DNA from: UBA1429 sp964482225
Lineage (GTDB): Bacteria > Chloroflexota > Anaerolineae > UBA1429
Length of the DNA: 64,000 nt
Direction of reading: 5' to 3'
Assembly (NCBI GenBank): GCA_964482225.1
Contig: CAYZWT010000016.1
Span: 1 to 64,000 of the forward strand
Shown one piece after another: positions 16,993-25,607 of this stretch (position 1 is the stretch's first letter; every line of letters starts with the position of its first letter). The notes below the pieces were generated by a model. It ran no database searches and was not told the origin of the DNA. It saw nothing but the letters and a program-made list of their open reading frames with translations. The translations under genes and the position numbers were made by a program.

Positions 16993-18201
16993 ATGGGTGA
17001 CGCATTGGGCAGTTCGACTGCTGGAGCAGTGCAGGAGCGGTTCCCCCGCAAACTGCGCATGGGCATGGTGGGCGGAGGCCGCGACGCCTTTATCGGCGCC
17101 GTGCATCGCCGGGCCGCCATGCTGGATGGCGGCGTCGAGCTGGTGGCAGGAGCCTTTAGCTCAACCCCCGAAAAGAGCCGCGCCTCCGGGCTCGATCTCT
17201 ATGTGCCAGAAGACCGCATCTATGGCACCTGGGAAGAGATGCTCGAGGCTGAGAGCAAGATGCCTGAGGATCGGCGCCTCGACTTTGTCTCTGTAGTGAC
17301 GCCGAACCACATGCACTATCCTGTCTCCATCGCCTTTGCCAGGGCAGGGTTCAATGTCGCCTGCGACAAGCCGCTCTGCCACACCGTCGAGCAGGCCATG
17401 GATATCGTCAAGGTCGTGCGTGAGAGCGGCGTCTTTTTTGCCGTGACGTACAACTATACCGGCTATCCGATGGTCAAGCAGGCCCGGGCGATGATCCAGA
17501 ACGGCGAGTTGGGCGAGATCCGCAAGGTGATCGTCGAGTACCCCCAGGGCTGGCTGTCAGAGGCCACCGATGCCAGCAACAAGCAGGCCGCCTGGCGCAC
17601 CGACCCGGCCCGCTCGGGCATTGCCGGCTGCATCGGCGATATCGGCTCCCACGCCGAGAACCTGGCCTCGTACATCACGGGCCTGGAGCTTGCGGCCATC
17701 TGCGCCAACCTCTCCATCTTTGTCCCCGGCCGCCTGCTGGATGACGATGGCGACGTGCTGCTGCAATTCACCAACGGCGCCAAGGGCATCCTGACCGCCT
17801 CGCAGATCTCGGTGGGCGAAGAGAACAACCTGCGCATCCGCGTCTGGGGCACCAAGGCGGCGCTATCCTGGGTGCAGGAGAACCCCAACTATCTGCACAT
17901 CTATAGCAACGACGGCCCGGAGCAGGTCTACAAGCGGGGCAACGGCTATAACGTCGCGGCGGCGGCGGCGGCCACGCGCCTGCCCACCGGCCACCCGGAG
18001 GGCTATTTCGAGGCGTTCGGCAACATCTACAAGAACTTGACCGACGCCATCCGCGCCAGGCTCTCAGGCGTCGCGCCCAGCGAGATCGCCCTGGACTTTC
18101 CCGGCCCCGTCGAGGGAGCGCGCGGCGTCTACTTTATCCACAAGGTGGTCGAGAGCAGCGCGTCGGACGCCAAGTGGACGCCCTTTGACTTTCAGGTGTA
18201 G
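16993..18201 (+). CDS. Gfo/Idh/MocA family oxidoreductase (first of three)
   Basis: NAD(P)-dependent sugar or sugar-acid dehydrogenase family, 402 residues. The Rossmann part starts RKLRMGMVGGGRDAFIGAVHRRA, has VVTPNHMHYPVSIAFARAGFNVACDKPLCHT, which gives the conserved lysine of the C-D-K-P motif, and continues into the C-terminal alpha/beta substrate domain. AAAGGAG precedes the ATG. The sugar isomerase gene follows 48 bases later, and this pairing is typical of inositol- or ketosugar-type catabolic operons. The substrate is not identifiable. Confidence 0.9.
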   Translation: MGDALGSSTAGAVQERFPRKLRMGMVGGGRDAFIGAVHRRAAMLDGGVELVAGAFSSTPEKSRASGLDLYVPEDRIYGTWEEMLEAESKMPEDRRLDFVSVVTPNHMHYPVSIAFARAGFNVACDKPLCHTVEQAMDIVKVVRESGVFFAVTYNYTGYPMVKQARAMIQNGELGEIRKVIVEYPQGWLSEATDASNKQAAWRTDPARSGIAGCIGDIGSHAENLASYITGLELAAICANLSIFVPGRLLDDDGDVLLQFTNGAKGILTASQISVGEENNLRIRVWGTKAALSWVQENPNYLHIYSNDGPEQVYKRGNGYNVAAAAAATRLPTGHPEGYFEAFGNIYKNLTDAIRARLSGVAPSEIALDFPGPVEGARGVYFIHKVVESSASDAKWTPFDFQV

Positions 18202-18249
18202 GCCGCCACACCCGACCAACCTGAGCAGATTCACAAAGGAGAACACGAC

Positions 18250-19248
18250 ATGCCGAGACCAGTCACGCTCTTTACCGGCCAGTGGGCCGATCTCCCGCTG
18301 GAAACCCTTGCCGAAAAGGCGGCCTCCTGGGGCTACAATGGCCTGGAGTTGGCCTGCTGGGGCGACCATTTCGAGGTGGACCGCGCCCTCTCGGAGGACG
18401 GCTATCTCCAGTCGCGCTGGGACATCCTGAAAAAGTTTGGCCTGAATTGCTGGGCCATCAGCACCCACCTGGTGGGCCAGTGCGTGTGCGACGATCCCAT
18501 TGACGGACGCCACAAGTCCATCCTGCCGCCCTACGTTTGGGGCGATGGCGATCCGGAAGGCGTGCGCCAGCGGGCCGCCCAAGAGGTGGCCAACACCGCC
18601 CGCGCCGCCAAGGCCTTTGGCGTCAGCGTGGTCAATGGCTTTACCGGCTCCAGCATCTGGAAGTATCTCTACTTTTTCCCGCCCACCGGCCCAGAGACGG
18701 TCGAGGCCGGCTTTGCCGATTTCGCCGCCCGCTGGAACCCGATCCTGGACGTGTTCGACGAGATGGGCGTCAAGTTCGGCCTGGAAGTACACCCCACGGA
18801 GATCGCCTATGACATCGTGACGGCCAAGCTCGCCCTAGAGGCGCTGGGCCGCCGCGAGGCCTTTGGGTTCAACTTTGATCCGAGCCACCTGCTCTGGCAG
18901 GGGGTCAACCCGGCGCGGTTCCTCCAAGAGTTCCCGGATCGCATCTATCATGTGCACATGAAGGATGCCGCCGTCACCCTGGATGGCTACTCGGGCATCC
19001 TGGGCTCGCACCTTGGGTTCGGCTCTGTCAATCGCGGTTGGGATTTCCGTTCCCTGGGCCACGGCGGCGTGGATTTCGAGCCGATCATGCGCGAGCTGAA
19101 CCGGATCAACTACCAGGGGCCGCTCTCGGTCGAATGGGAGGATTCGGGGATGGATCGCGAGTTCGGCGCCGCAGAGGCAGCCGCGTTCGTGCGCAAGGTA
19201 GATTTCCCAGCCTCGGAGCTGGCCTTTGACGCCGCCTTTGGCGACTAG
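18250..19248 (+). CDS. Sugar phosphate isomerase/epimerase (xylose isomerase-like TIM barrel)
   Basis: A 332-residue AP-endonuclease-2/xylose-isomerase-like TIM barrel. Metal ligands are suggested by FGLEVHPTEIAYD, FNFDPSHLLWQG, HVHMKDA and VEWEDSGMDRE, the usual E, D/H, H and E set. It probably isomerises or epimerises the product of the upstream oxidoreductase. AAAGGAG lies upstream of the ATG. The downstream gap carries a MITE-like palindromic element. Confidence 0.88.
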   Translation: MPRPVTLFTGQWADLPLETLAEKAASWGYNGLELACWGDHFEVDRALSEDGYLQSRWDILKKFGLNCWAISTHLVGQCVCDDPIDGRHKSILPPYVWGDGDPEGVRQRAAQEVANTARAAKAFGVSVVNGFTGSSIWKYLYFFPPTGPETVEAGFADFAARWNPILDVFDEMGVKFGLEVHPTEIAYDIVTAKLALEALGRREAFGFNFDPSHLLWQGVNPARFLQEFPDRIYHVHMKDAAVTLDGYSGILGSHLGFGSVNRGWDFRSLGHGGVDFEPIMRELNRINYQGPLSVEWEDSGMDREFGAAEAAAFVRKVDFPASELAFDAAFGD

Positions 19249-19268
19249 GCAAGAGCCAGGCACAGCGC

Positions 19269-19382
19269 GCCCTCACCCCGCGATCGTAATGCGCAACAAA
19301 CGTGCCAGCATCCCCTCTCCCGTAGCTACGGGAGAGGGGGTAGCGAAACTCGTGCTGAGACGAGTTTCGTGAGGGTGAGGGC
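19269..19382. repeat. MITE-like palindromic element, copy A
   Basis: A 114-base element with ten-base terminal inverted repeats GCCCTCACCC (19269-19278) and GGGTGAGGGC (19373-19382). Inside are a perfect 28-base palindrome (arms CCCCTCTCCCGTAG and CTACGGGAGAGGGG, about 19312-19339) and a nine-base hairpin (CGAAACTCG/CGAGTTTCG). Copy B, with identical ends and a related central palindrome, lies at 23268-23353. Confidence 0.8.
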
Positions 19383-19445
19383 AGTTCCGGCAGCGCTTGG
19401 CCTTTTTGCCCGTTCAGCAAGCACCCTGTCTACTTGACCAGCGTT

Positions 19446-21800
19446 CTAGGCGGCCAGGCGGCGCTCTGGCCGCCGCGCCAAGATCATCCGCGCCAGCACC
19501 CCCCGCAACCTGCCCCACGCCTCTTGCACGCGGCGCCCCTCCTCATCCGTGATCTCCGCCTGGCTATAGCGCGCCCGCATGTAGGCATCGCCGATCAGCC
19601 GGAGATCGTCCAGCGTATGGCCATACGGGCCGCGCACGGAGATCTCGCCTGTCAAGTAGCGCAGGTACTCTTGCGGGGTTTGGCCATCGCGCGGCTCCAG
19701 GTTCAGCCAACGCGCGCGCTCCAGCAGGCGATCATAGACACGCCGCACCTGCTCGCGCGGCCCCATATCCTGGCGCCGCCGGAACACCCGCGCCCACACG
19801 AGCACCACCGCCAGCACCAGCCCCAACGCGATCATTCCGACCCACAAGAGCTGCTCATTGCTCTCCGGCGCTGTCTCCTGGCGCACGGGCAGCTCGGGTA
19901 GCTGCTGTGGCCGGAAGGACGCCGGCGTGCCCACAAACTCGCGGGGCAGCTCGGTGGGGGTCGGCTCGAATTCGATCCAGCCCAGCCCAGGAAAATACAC
20001 CTCGGCCCAGGCGTGGGCGTTGAGGCCGGTCACCACCCAGGCTTCCTGGGCATAATCATACTGGCCCATACCGTAACCGGAGGCATAGCGGGCGGCCACG
20101 CCCACCGAGCGCAACATGACCACCATCGCGCTGGCGGAATAGTCGCAAAAGCCGCGTTGCGCATCAAACAGGAAATAGTCGGTGATGTCCCGATCCAACG
20201 GCGGCGACGGCACATCGAGATCGTACACAAAGCGCCGCAGATAGAGCTCGATGGCGCGCGCCTTGTCATAGCGCGTTTCGGCGCCCGCGGCGTTCACAAT
20301 CTCCCAGGCCAGGTCCTGCACGCGCCGCGGGATCTCGGGCAGCGCCAGATACCGTTCCGCGATTTCGGGCGGATACTCGCCCTCAGCGGCCAAGAGATCA
20401 TCGGTCTCTGGCTGGGGCGCGTAGGATACCACCGTGTATCGGGGCTGATCCAGCGAGAGGGCCACGAGATCATCCTCGCCCCGATAAAGCACCCGGTAGT
20501 CATGATCCGCGACCGTCGGGGCATTGATGGCAAACACGATATTGCTGTGCGGCAGCAACAGGGTGTAGGTCTGGGTGACCACCGTATGCGGATAATCGGG
20601 CTCTTGCCAGGGCTCTTGCGCCGCCAGCTCGGCGACGTTGCGCTCGCTCGTATCCCAGCCATAGCCCGTATAGACATCATAGGTGCGCTGCCGCCAATAG
20701 CGCCGTTCCACCAGGCGACGCGGGTCTAGCGCCTCGGCCAGGATGATCTGTTCGACCACATGGGGCGGAGGCGGCGGGGGATCGCTGATCTGCACCAGCA
20801 TGACCATGCTATCGGGCAGGTCTCCACTCAGCCCCACATCGTGGGGCAAAAGCCCCCGGATGATCTGCTCCTGAAAGGCGTCGGGTGAATCGGGAACGGG
20901 ATCGCGCCCCGCAAAGGCGCGATCCAGGCGATCATAAAAGCGCTGCAGTCTGGTGCCATAGTTCTCCCAGAAAAAGTCCACGGCGCGATTGTAGGTGGTA
21001 TAGGGAACGATCAGCGCGAACACCAGCACCACAGCCGAGATGGCCGCCCCTGCGACCAGGGTATCGCGCCGCAACTCGGCGTTAAAGTCCACCCCCAGGC
21101 GCTCCCAGATGCGTTCCAGCCGATTCACATTGGTATACACCAGGATCACGAGCATGAGCGCCGCGAAAATGTGCACATAGCCAGATCCGATAAAGGTGAC
21201 GGCTACGTTGGAGATGATAGCGATGCCCAGAGGCAGCAGCGCGATCAACGCCCGTTGGGTGCGCATCATCTCATAGGCCGCATACCAGCAGACGGCCCAG
21301 ACGATAAAGGATACCAGCAGCCAAAGGACGGTGATATCATCGCTGACGACGCCGGCGCTGGCAGCGGCCAGCCATCCGCTTACCGCTTGTGTGGCCAGGC
21401 GCAGCTCGGTGGCTATCTGAACAAGGGCGTGCAGGGTCGGAAACGGGGCCGTCCAGGCGCGCTGAAAGATCGCCTGCCATGTCCAGGAGAGAGCGGACCA
21501 AAGATCCGCCAGAAACATGCTCAGCGAGGGCAGCAAGCGAAGCGCGAACTGGACGCTATAGGTGAGCCCCACCCCCATGCCCACCACCCACATCAGCCAG
21601 CCCGGAAACCGAGAGCGCCCCAAGATGATGCCCGCCAGCAGCGACCAGAACACCACATATAGCAGGCGTTCTGCCCCGGGCAGCCAATGGCTATCGGTGA
21701 TGGAGAGCGGCAGGCACGCCGCCGCCACAAACAGCAGGGTATACAGCAGCCAGCCCGAACGCGCCGACTGGCTCTTGATCGTCCAGGAGGAGGCGGTCAT
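19446..21800 (-). CDS. TgpA-like transmembrane transglutaminase-domain protein
   Basis: A 784-residue membrane protein. The N-terminal third carries about six hydrophobic segments (e.g. GWLLYTLLFVAAACLPL, LLYVVFWSLLAGIIL), followed by an external transglutaminase-like domain with the catalytic Cys in RGFCDYSASAMVVML, the His in LNAHAWAEVYFPGLGW and an acidic residue (E) at the usual Asp position (IEFEPTP). One more membrane segment (LLWVGMIALGLVLAVVLVW) precedes a cytosolic DUF4129-like tail. Its ATG overlaps the upstream DUF58 stop (ATGA), which fixes the start at 21800. Such pairs are linked to cell-surface processes, but no MoxR ATPase, the usual third partner, is adjacent. Confidence 0.88.
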   Translation of the reverse strand: MTASSWTIKSQSARSGWLLYTLLFVAAACLPLSITDSHWLPGAERLLYVVFWSLLAGIILGRSRFPGWLMWVVGMGVGLTYSVQFALRLLPSLSMFLADLWSALSWTWQAIFQRAWTAPFPTLHALVQIATELRLATQAVSGWLAAASAGVVSDDITVLWLLVSFIVWAVCWYAAYEMMRTQRALIALLPLGIAIISNVAVTFIGSGYVHIFAALMLVILVYTNVNRLERIWERLGVDFNAELRRDTLVAGAAISAVVLVFALIVPYTTYNRAVDFFWENYGTRLQRFYDRLDRAFAGRDPVPDSPDAFQEQIIRGLLPHDVGLSGDLPDSMVMLVQISDPPPPPPHVVEQIILAEALDPRRLVERRYWRQRTYDVYTGYGWDTSERNVAELAAQEPWQEPDYPHTVVTQTYTLLLPHSNIVFAINAPTVADHDYRVLYRGEDDLVALSLDQPRYTVVSYAPQPETDDLLAAEGEYPPEIAERYLALPEIPRRVQDLAWEIVNAAGAETRYDKARAIELYLRRFVYDLDVPSPPLDRDITDYFLFDAQRGFCDYSASAMVVMLRSVGVAARYASGYGMGQYDYAQEAWVVTGLNAHAWAEVYFPGLGWIEFEPTPTELPREFVGTPASFRPQQLPELPVRQETAPESNEQLLWVGMIALGLVLAVVLVWARVFRRRQDMGPREQVRRVYDRLLERARWLNLEPRDGQTPQEYLRYLTGEISVRGPYGHTLDDLRLIGDAYMRARYSQAEITDEEGRRVQEAWGRLRGVLARMILARRPERRLAA

Positions 21801-23125
21801 CGGCGCGCCCTTTCTGAGATCCCCACAGGCACCCACTCGGCATCCTCACGCGAGGGGACCGTCACCACCCGGCCGGTGCCCAGCACGCGGAACTCGGGCT
21901 CCTGGCTCTCGCGCTTGCCGACGGGCTCAAAGCGAAAACTTCTGCCGATGATGTACGACTCGACGCCCAGGTCGGCCAGCGCTCCGTGCATGCCCTCCAT
22001 GCCGTTCGTTCCGCCAAAGCTCTCTGCATCCAGCAGCAGCGCGCTGGTGTGTACGCCGTGGGCCATCAGCGTGGCCAGGTCGTGTAGCCAGGCGGCATCG
22101 CAAGAGGGCGTGATCACCACCACGGTAATGTTGCGGTTCAGGGCGGGCGCACACAGCCGCAGCAGGTCGCTGATCGAGACCTCGGAGACGGCATAGACCC
22201 CGGCCAGCACCTGGAGCAACTCCCAGAGCTGTTGGTGCCCCTTTTGCGGCGAGATCAGGATCGGCTCGTCGTTGTGGGTGGCCAGGCCCACGGCCCGGTT
22301 CGCCCGCAGCATCTGGTTGGCCAGCGAGGCCGCCAGGTTGACGGCGTATTCCTGGGTGGAGCGAGGCCCACGCCCGGCGTGTACGCCACGATCCATATCC
22401 ACGATGATCCACACATCGCCGGCCGGCTCCAGGTCGAACTCTTTGACATACAGGCTCTCCTGCCCGGGCAGCGAGCGCCTGGCAGTAGAGCGCCAGTGGA
22501 TGCGCTTGAGGGCATCGCCAGGGGCATAGTTGCGGATCGAGGAGACGTTGGTGGTGACATTGAGGCTGCGCACCGAGGTGCGCGAGTTGCCCTGGGCCAT
22601 GCCCCGAGGCTGTACCAACTGGGGCAAGGGCGCCACCATCGGGTACACGACAAAGGTATCAGTCGCCTCGTCGCGCAGCTCGACGCGGAAAAAGCCAAAG
22701 GGATCGCCCATCGTGACCAACAATGGCCCCAGGGTAAAGATACCCCGCATCTGGCAGACGCCCTGCGCCGTCCAGGCGTGGGAGGATCGGGCGCTCAGCC
22801 CGACGGCCCGGCTCGCATCGTACCCCACCAGGTTGCTATACTCCCGGATCTCGGCCCAGAGCACGGGCACCCGCGAGTCGTTGTGCATCACCCAGCGCTC
22901 CTGCAACACGTCACCGACCTGGGCCCATCCATAGCGCCGTTTGCGCACCACCGATACGCCCGCCCCCAGGGAGCGCACCCAAAGATACGACACCAGCAAC
23001 AATCCCGCGAGCACGACCAGGATGAACATGATCGGGCGGGCGGGAGAAAAGATCTGAAACAGCAACAATCCGGCAACCAAGATTACCGGAAGCCAGGACT
23101 GGATATAGATCTTGGATTTGAGCAT
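21797..23125 (-). CDS. DUF58 domain-containing membrane protein
   Basis: A 442-residue protein with two N-terminal hydrophobic helices (SWLPVILVAGLLLFQIF and IMFILVVLAGLLLVSYLWV) and a DUF58 von Willebrand-like domain identified by DALKRIHWRSTARRSLPGQE, the conserved D..R.I.W..tAR pattern, followed by VWIIVDMD. DUF58 proteins are usually encoded with a MoxR AAA+ ATPase and a transglutaminase-domain protein; only the latter is present here. GGAGG lies ten bases before ATG 23125; an in-frame TTG nine bases upstream is less likely. A TATACT -10-like box lies at 23147-23152 on the minus strand. Confidence 0.88.
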   Translation of the reverse strand: MLKSKIYIQSWLPVILVAGLLLFQIFSPARPIMFILVVLAGLLLVSYLWVRSLGAGVSVVRKRRYGWAQVGDVLQERWVMHNDSRVPVLWAEIREYSNLVGYDASRAVGLSARSSHAWTAQGVCQMRGIFTLGPLLVTMGDPFGFFRVELRDEATDTFVVYPMVAPLPQLVQPRGMAQGNSRTSVRSLNVTTNVSSIRNYAPGDALKRIHWRSTARRSLPGQESLYVKEFDLEPAGDVWIIVDMDRGVHAGRGPRSTQEYAVNLAASLANQMLRANRAVGLATHNDEPILISPQKGHQQLWELLQVLAGVYAVSEVSISDLLRLCAPALNRNITVVVITPSCDAAWLHDLATLMAHGVHTSALLLDAESFGGTNGMEGMHGALADLGVESYIIGRSFRFEPVGKRESQEPEFRVLGTGRVVTVPSREDAEWVPVGISERARR

Positions 23126-23246
23126 ATATGTCAAACCTCCGCCGAAAGTATACCACGTCTGCTCGGTAGAATCGAATTGTCCTGTTATTGAGCGTGGTCG
23201 CGCGCGGGATCAGGGCAAACGCATTGAGTTCGCCCGCTTCTATACC

Positions 23247-23382
23247 GCGGACGCTTGCGGTCTTCTGGCCCTCACCCGCGACCCGCAGACGGGCCGCACC
23301 CTCTCCCGCGCGCGGGAGAGGGTCGCCGGAGCTTGCGACGGCGGGGTGAGGGCTTTTTCGGCAAGAGCGGACGCTTGCGGTC
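23247..23382. repeat. MITE-like palindromic element, copy B, with flanking direct repeats
   Basis: The core (23268-23353) has the same terminal inverted repeats GCCCTCACCC / GGGTGAGGGC as copy A and a perfect 26-base palindrome (arms ACCCTCTCCCGCG and CGCGGGAGAGGGT). It is bracketed by a 16-base direct repeat GCGGACGCTTGCGGTC at 23247-23262 and 23367-23382. It fills most of the 23126-23534 gap; apart from this, the DUF58 -10 box and the pfkA promoter I see nothing there. Confidence 0.8.
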
Positions 23383-23467
23383 CGAATCAAAGCATGGTCT
23401 TCCATTACGGGCTTGGACAGTGCCCATCTGTTCAAGATACCCTTCAAAGTGCGTTTGCCCTGCGGGA

Positions 23468-23495
23468 TTGACAGAGCGCCCCCCGGTGCTAAAAT
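23468..23495 (+). promoter_or_regulatory. Promoter of pfkA
   Basis: Perfect TTGACA (23468-23473), 16 bp, TAAAAT (23490-23495); transcription should start about 30 bases before the ATG. Confidence 0.65.
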
Positions 23496-23534
23496 GGCCC
23501 CAGCAGACGCAACCGACGTGCTGAGGCAGGAGAA

Positions 23535-24506
23535 ATGCAGCGAATCGCGGTGCTCACCAGTGGGGGCGACGCCCCAGGCATGAATGCTGCCGTGCGGGCC
23601 ATCGTGCGCGCCGGCATCGCCGCCGACATGCAGGTCTATGGCGTGCAGAACGGCTATGCGGGTCTGCTCGCTGACGAGATGACGCTCCTGGCCGCCCGTG
23701 ATGTGAGCGGCATCCTGCGGCGCGGCGGCACGTTCTTGGGCAGCGCCCGCTGCGACGAGTTCCACCAGCGTGCTGGCCGCGAGCGAGCCCTGGACCACCT
23801 GCGCGCGCGCCAGATCGGCGCCCTGGTCGTCATCGGAGGCAACGGCTCCCAATCGGGCGCCCACGCCCTGCTGGAGATGGGCTACCCTGTGGTGGGCGTG
23901 GCCTCGACCATTGACAACGACCTGGAGGGCACCGATATCACCATCGGCGCCGATACGGCCATCAACGTGGCGCTAGAGGCCATAGACCGTCTCAAAGTGA
24001 CCGCCGCCTCGCACCGGCGCGCCTTTTTGGTCGAGACGATGGGGCGCGATTGCGGTTATGTAGCGCTGATGGCAGGCATCGCCGGCGGCGCCGAGGTGGT
24101 CTCGCTCCCCGAGCAAGAGCTCACCCCCCAAGAGATCGCCGCCGAGCTACGCGCGGCCTATGCGCGGGGCAAGAGCCACGCCCTGGCCGTAGTAGCCGAA
24201 GGCGCGCGCTATCCGGCCCAGGAGTTGGTGCGCTATTTCGAGGAGCACCGCGAGGAGACCGGGTTCAGTCTGCGGGTGACGATCCTTGGCCATGTGCAGC
24301 GGGGGGCCGCCCCCACCGCTTCGGATCGGCTGTTGGCCTCCCGGCTGGGCGCCGGCGCGATTCGGGCTCTTGAGGCCGGGCGCAGCGGCGTGCTCGTGGG
24401 CCTGCGCAGCGGCCAGATCGCTCTCACACCGCTAGAACAGATCGCGGGCCGCACCAAGACCATAGACCTGGGCGCCCTGCCCCTGGCTCAGGTGATGGCG
24501 ATCTAG
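23535..24506 (+). CDS. pfkA: 6-phosphofructokinase
   Basis: Phosphorylates fructose-6-phosphate in glycolysis. The 323 residues cover the full family-A fold: LTSGGDAPGMNAAVRAIVR, the catalytic STIDNDLEGTD (Asp127 in place), ETMGRDCGYVAL and ILGHVQRGAAPTASDR. The residue equivalent to Gly104 is Gly and the position before TIDND is not Lys, which argues for ATP rather than pyrophosphate as donor. The metal-binding Asp103 of the classical GGDGS motif is Asn here (GGNGSQSGA), which is odd. AGGCAGGAG precedes the ATG. It stands alone with its own promoter. Confidence 0.95.
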   Translation: MQRIAVLTSGGDAPGMNAAVRAIVRAGIAADMQVYGVQNGYAGLLADEMTLLAARDVSGILRRGGTFLGSARCDEFHQRAGRERALDHLRARQIGALVVIGGNGSQSGAHALLEMGYPVVGVASTIDNDLEGTDITIGADTAINVALEAIDRLKVTAASHRRAFLVETMGRDCGYVALMAGIAGGAEVVSLPEQELTPQEIAAELRAAYARGKSHALAVVAEGARYPAQELVRYFEEHREETGFSLRVTILGHVQRGAAPTASDRLLASRLGAGAIRALEAGRSGVLVGLRSGQIALTPLEQIAGRTKTIDLGALPLAQVMAI

Positions 24507-24535
24507 ACGCGCTACGGTTCGGCGCTGCTCGGCAT

Positions 24536-24564
24536 TTGTGTCATACGAACAGCCCCCTTATACT
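24536..24564 (+). promoter_or_regulatory. Promoter of the RNase H operon
   Basis: TTGTGT (24536-24541), 17 bp, TATACT (24559-24564), about 35 bases before the ATG at 24599. Confidence 0.5.
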
Positions 24565-24598
24565 GTCCTCGCACCAGCGAGCGACAGGAAGGAGTGCC

Positions 24599-25573
24599 AT
24601 GCCGCCCCGCCAGGAGCGCCCAAGCGTCGAGATCTATACCGATGGCGGCTGCGACCCCAACCCGGGGCCTGGGGGCTGGGGAGCCGTGTTGAAGAGCGGG
24701 CCGCATCTCACCGAGCTATCGGGCTATGAGCGCCGCACCACCAACAACCGCATGGAGCTGACGGCTGCCATCGAGGCCCTGGCCCACCTGAAGCAGGCTT
24801 GCGAGGTGGACCTATACACCGATTCCCAATACCTGCGGCGCGGCATAACCGAATGGATACCCGGCTGGGTGCGGCGCAACTGGGTGCGGGCCAACGGCAG
24901 TCCGGTAGAGAATGTGGACCTCTGGAAGGCCCTGCTGGCCCAAGCCGAGCGCCATACGGCACGCTGGCACTGGGTGCGCGGCCATCGGGGGCATCGCTGG
25001 AACGAACGCGCCGATACGCTGGCCACCGAGGCGCGCCGCGCGCGGACGGCCCGGCGCCGGCAGGCATCGGAGCAGGCGCAGGCGGCCAGTGAGCCCCGGC
25101 GACCTGCGCCGCCTGCCCTCGAATTGCCTCGTTACGAGGTCTATTGCCGGGGCTGCGCCCTGGGCGATGCAGGCGGGCCTGCGGGCTATGCGGCGCTGAT
25201 CGTCGCCGCCGATGGCAAGACGACCGAGCGCGCCGGGGGCTGGCCCCTGGCAACGGGCAACCAGATGGAGCTGTGGGCCGTTATCGCCGGGTTACAGGCG
25301 CTGCCCGTGCGCTCCAGCGTGACCATTCACACGCCCTCCACGTACGTCCTGGAGGGCGCCACCCGCTGGCTGGCCGGGTGGGAGCGCAACGGTTGGCGCA
25401 CCAGCGCGGGCCAACCCGTCAAGAACCGTGAGTTATGGCAAGAGCTGGCCGAGGTCATGGGGGACCATGACATCCACTGGGAACACCTGACATCCGGTGC
25501 GGCCCATGCCAGGTCGGATGAGACCGCCGCGATGGCGCGCACCCAGGCCGAGAAGCAACGAGAGCTGCCGTGA
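24599..25573 (+). CDS. Ribonuclease HI with a second, degenerate RNase H-like domain
   Basis: A 324-residue protein. Residues 8-145 are a complete RNase HI: Asp15 (IYTDGGCDPNPGPGG), Glu53 (NNRMELTA), Asp75 (YTDSQYL) and Asp139 (WNERADTLA), with HWVRGHRGH before the last. After an Ala/Arg/Glu-rich linker, residues about 178-315 repeat the same pattern (GNQMELWAVIAGL, WLAGWERNGWRTSAGQPVKNRELW, HARSDETAA), but the first Asp is replaced by Arg184 and the third by Pro246. So the second copy should bind but not cut. The first domain is expected to remove RNA from RNA-DNA hybrids. AAGGAG precedes the ATG; the phospholipid genes follow. Confidence 0.9.
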   Translation: MPPRQERPSVEIYTDGGCDPNPGPGGWGAVLKSGPHLTELSGYERRTTNNRMELTAAIEALAHLKQACEVDLYTDSQYLRRGITEWIPGWVRRNWVRANGSPVENVDLWKALLAQAERHTARWHWVRGHRGHRWNERADTLATEARRARTARRRQASEQAQAASEPRRPAPPALELPRYEVYCRGCALGDAGGPAGYAALIVAADGKTTERAGGWPLATGNQMELWAVIAGLQALPVRSSVTIHTPSTYVLEGATRWLAGWERNGWRTSAGQPVKNRELWQELAEVMGDHDIHWEHLTSGAAHARSDETAAMARTQAEKQRELP

Positions 25574-25607
25574 GCGCCGACGTACGCCGGCTGTGCAAGG
25601 AGAACAG

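Noticed and set aside
23535..24506. Pyrophosphate-dependent phosphofructokinase
   Set aside because: The residues that mark pyrophosphate use (Asp at 104, Lys before TIDND) are absent.
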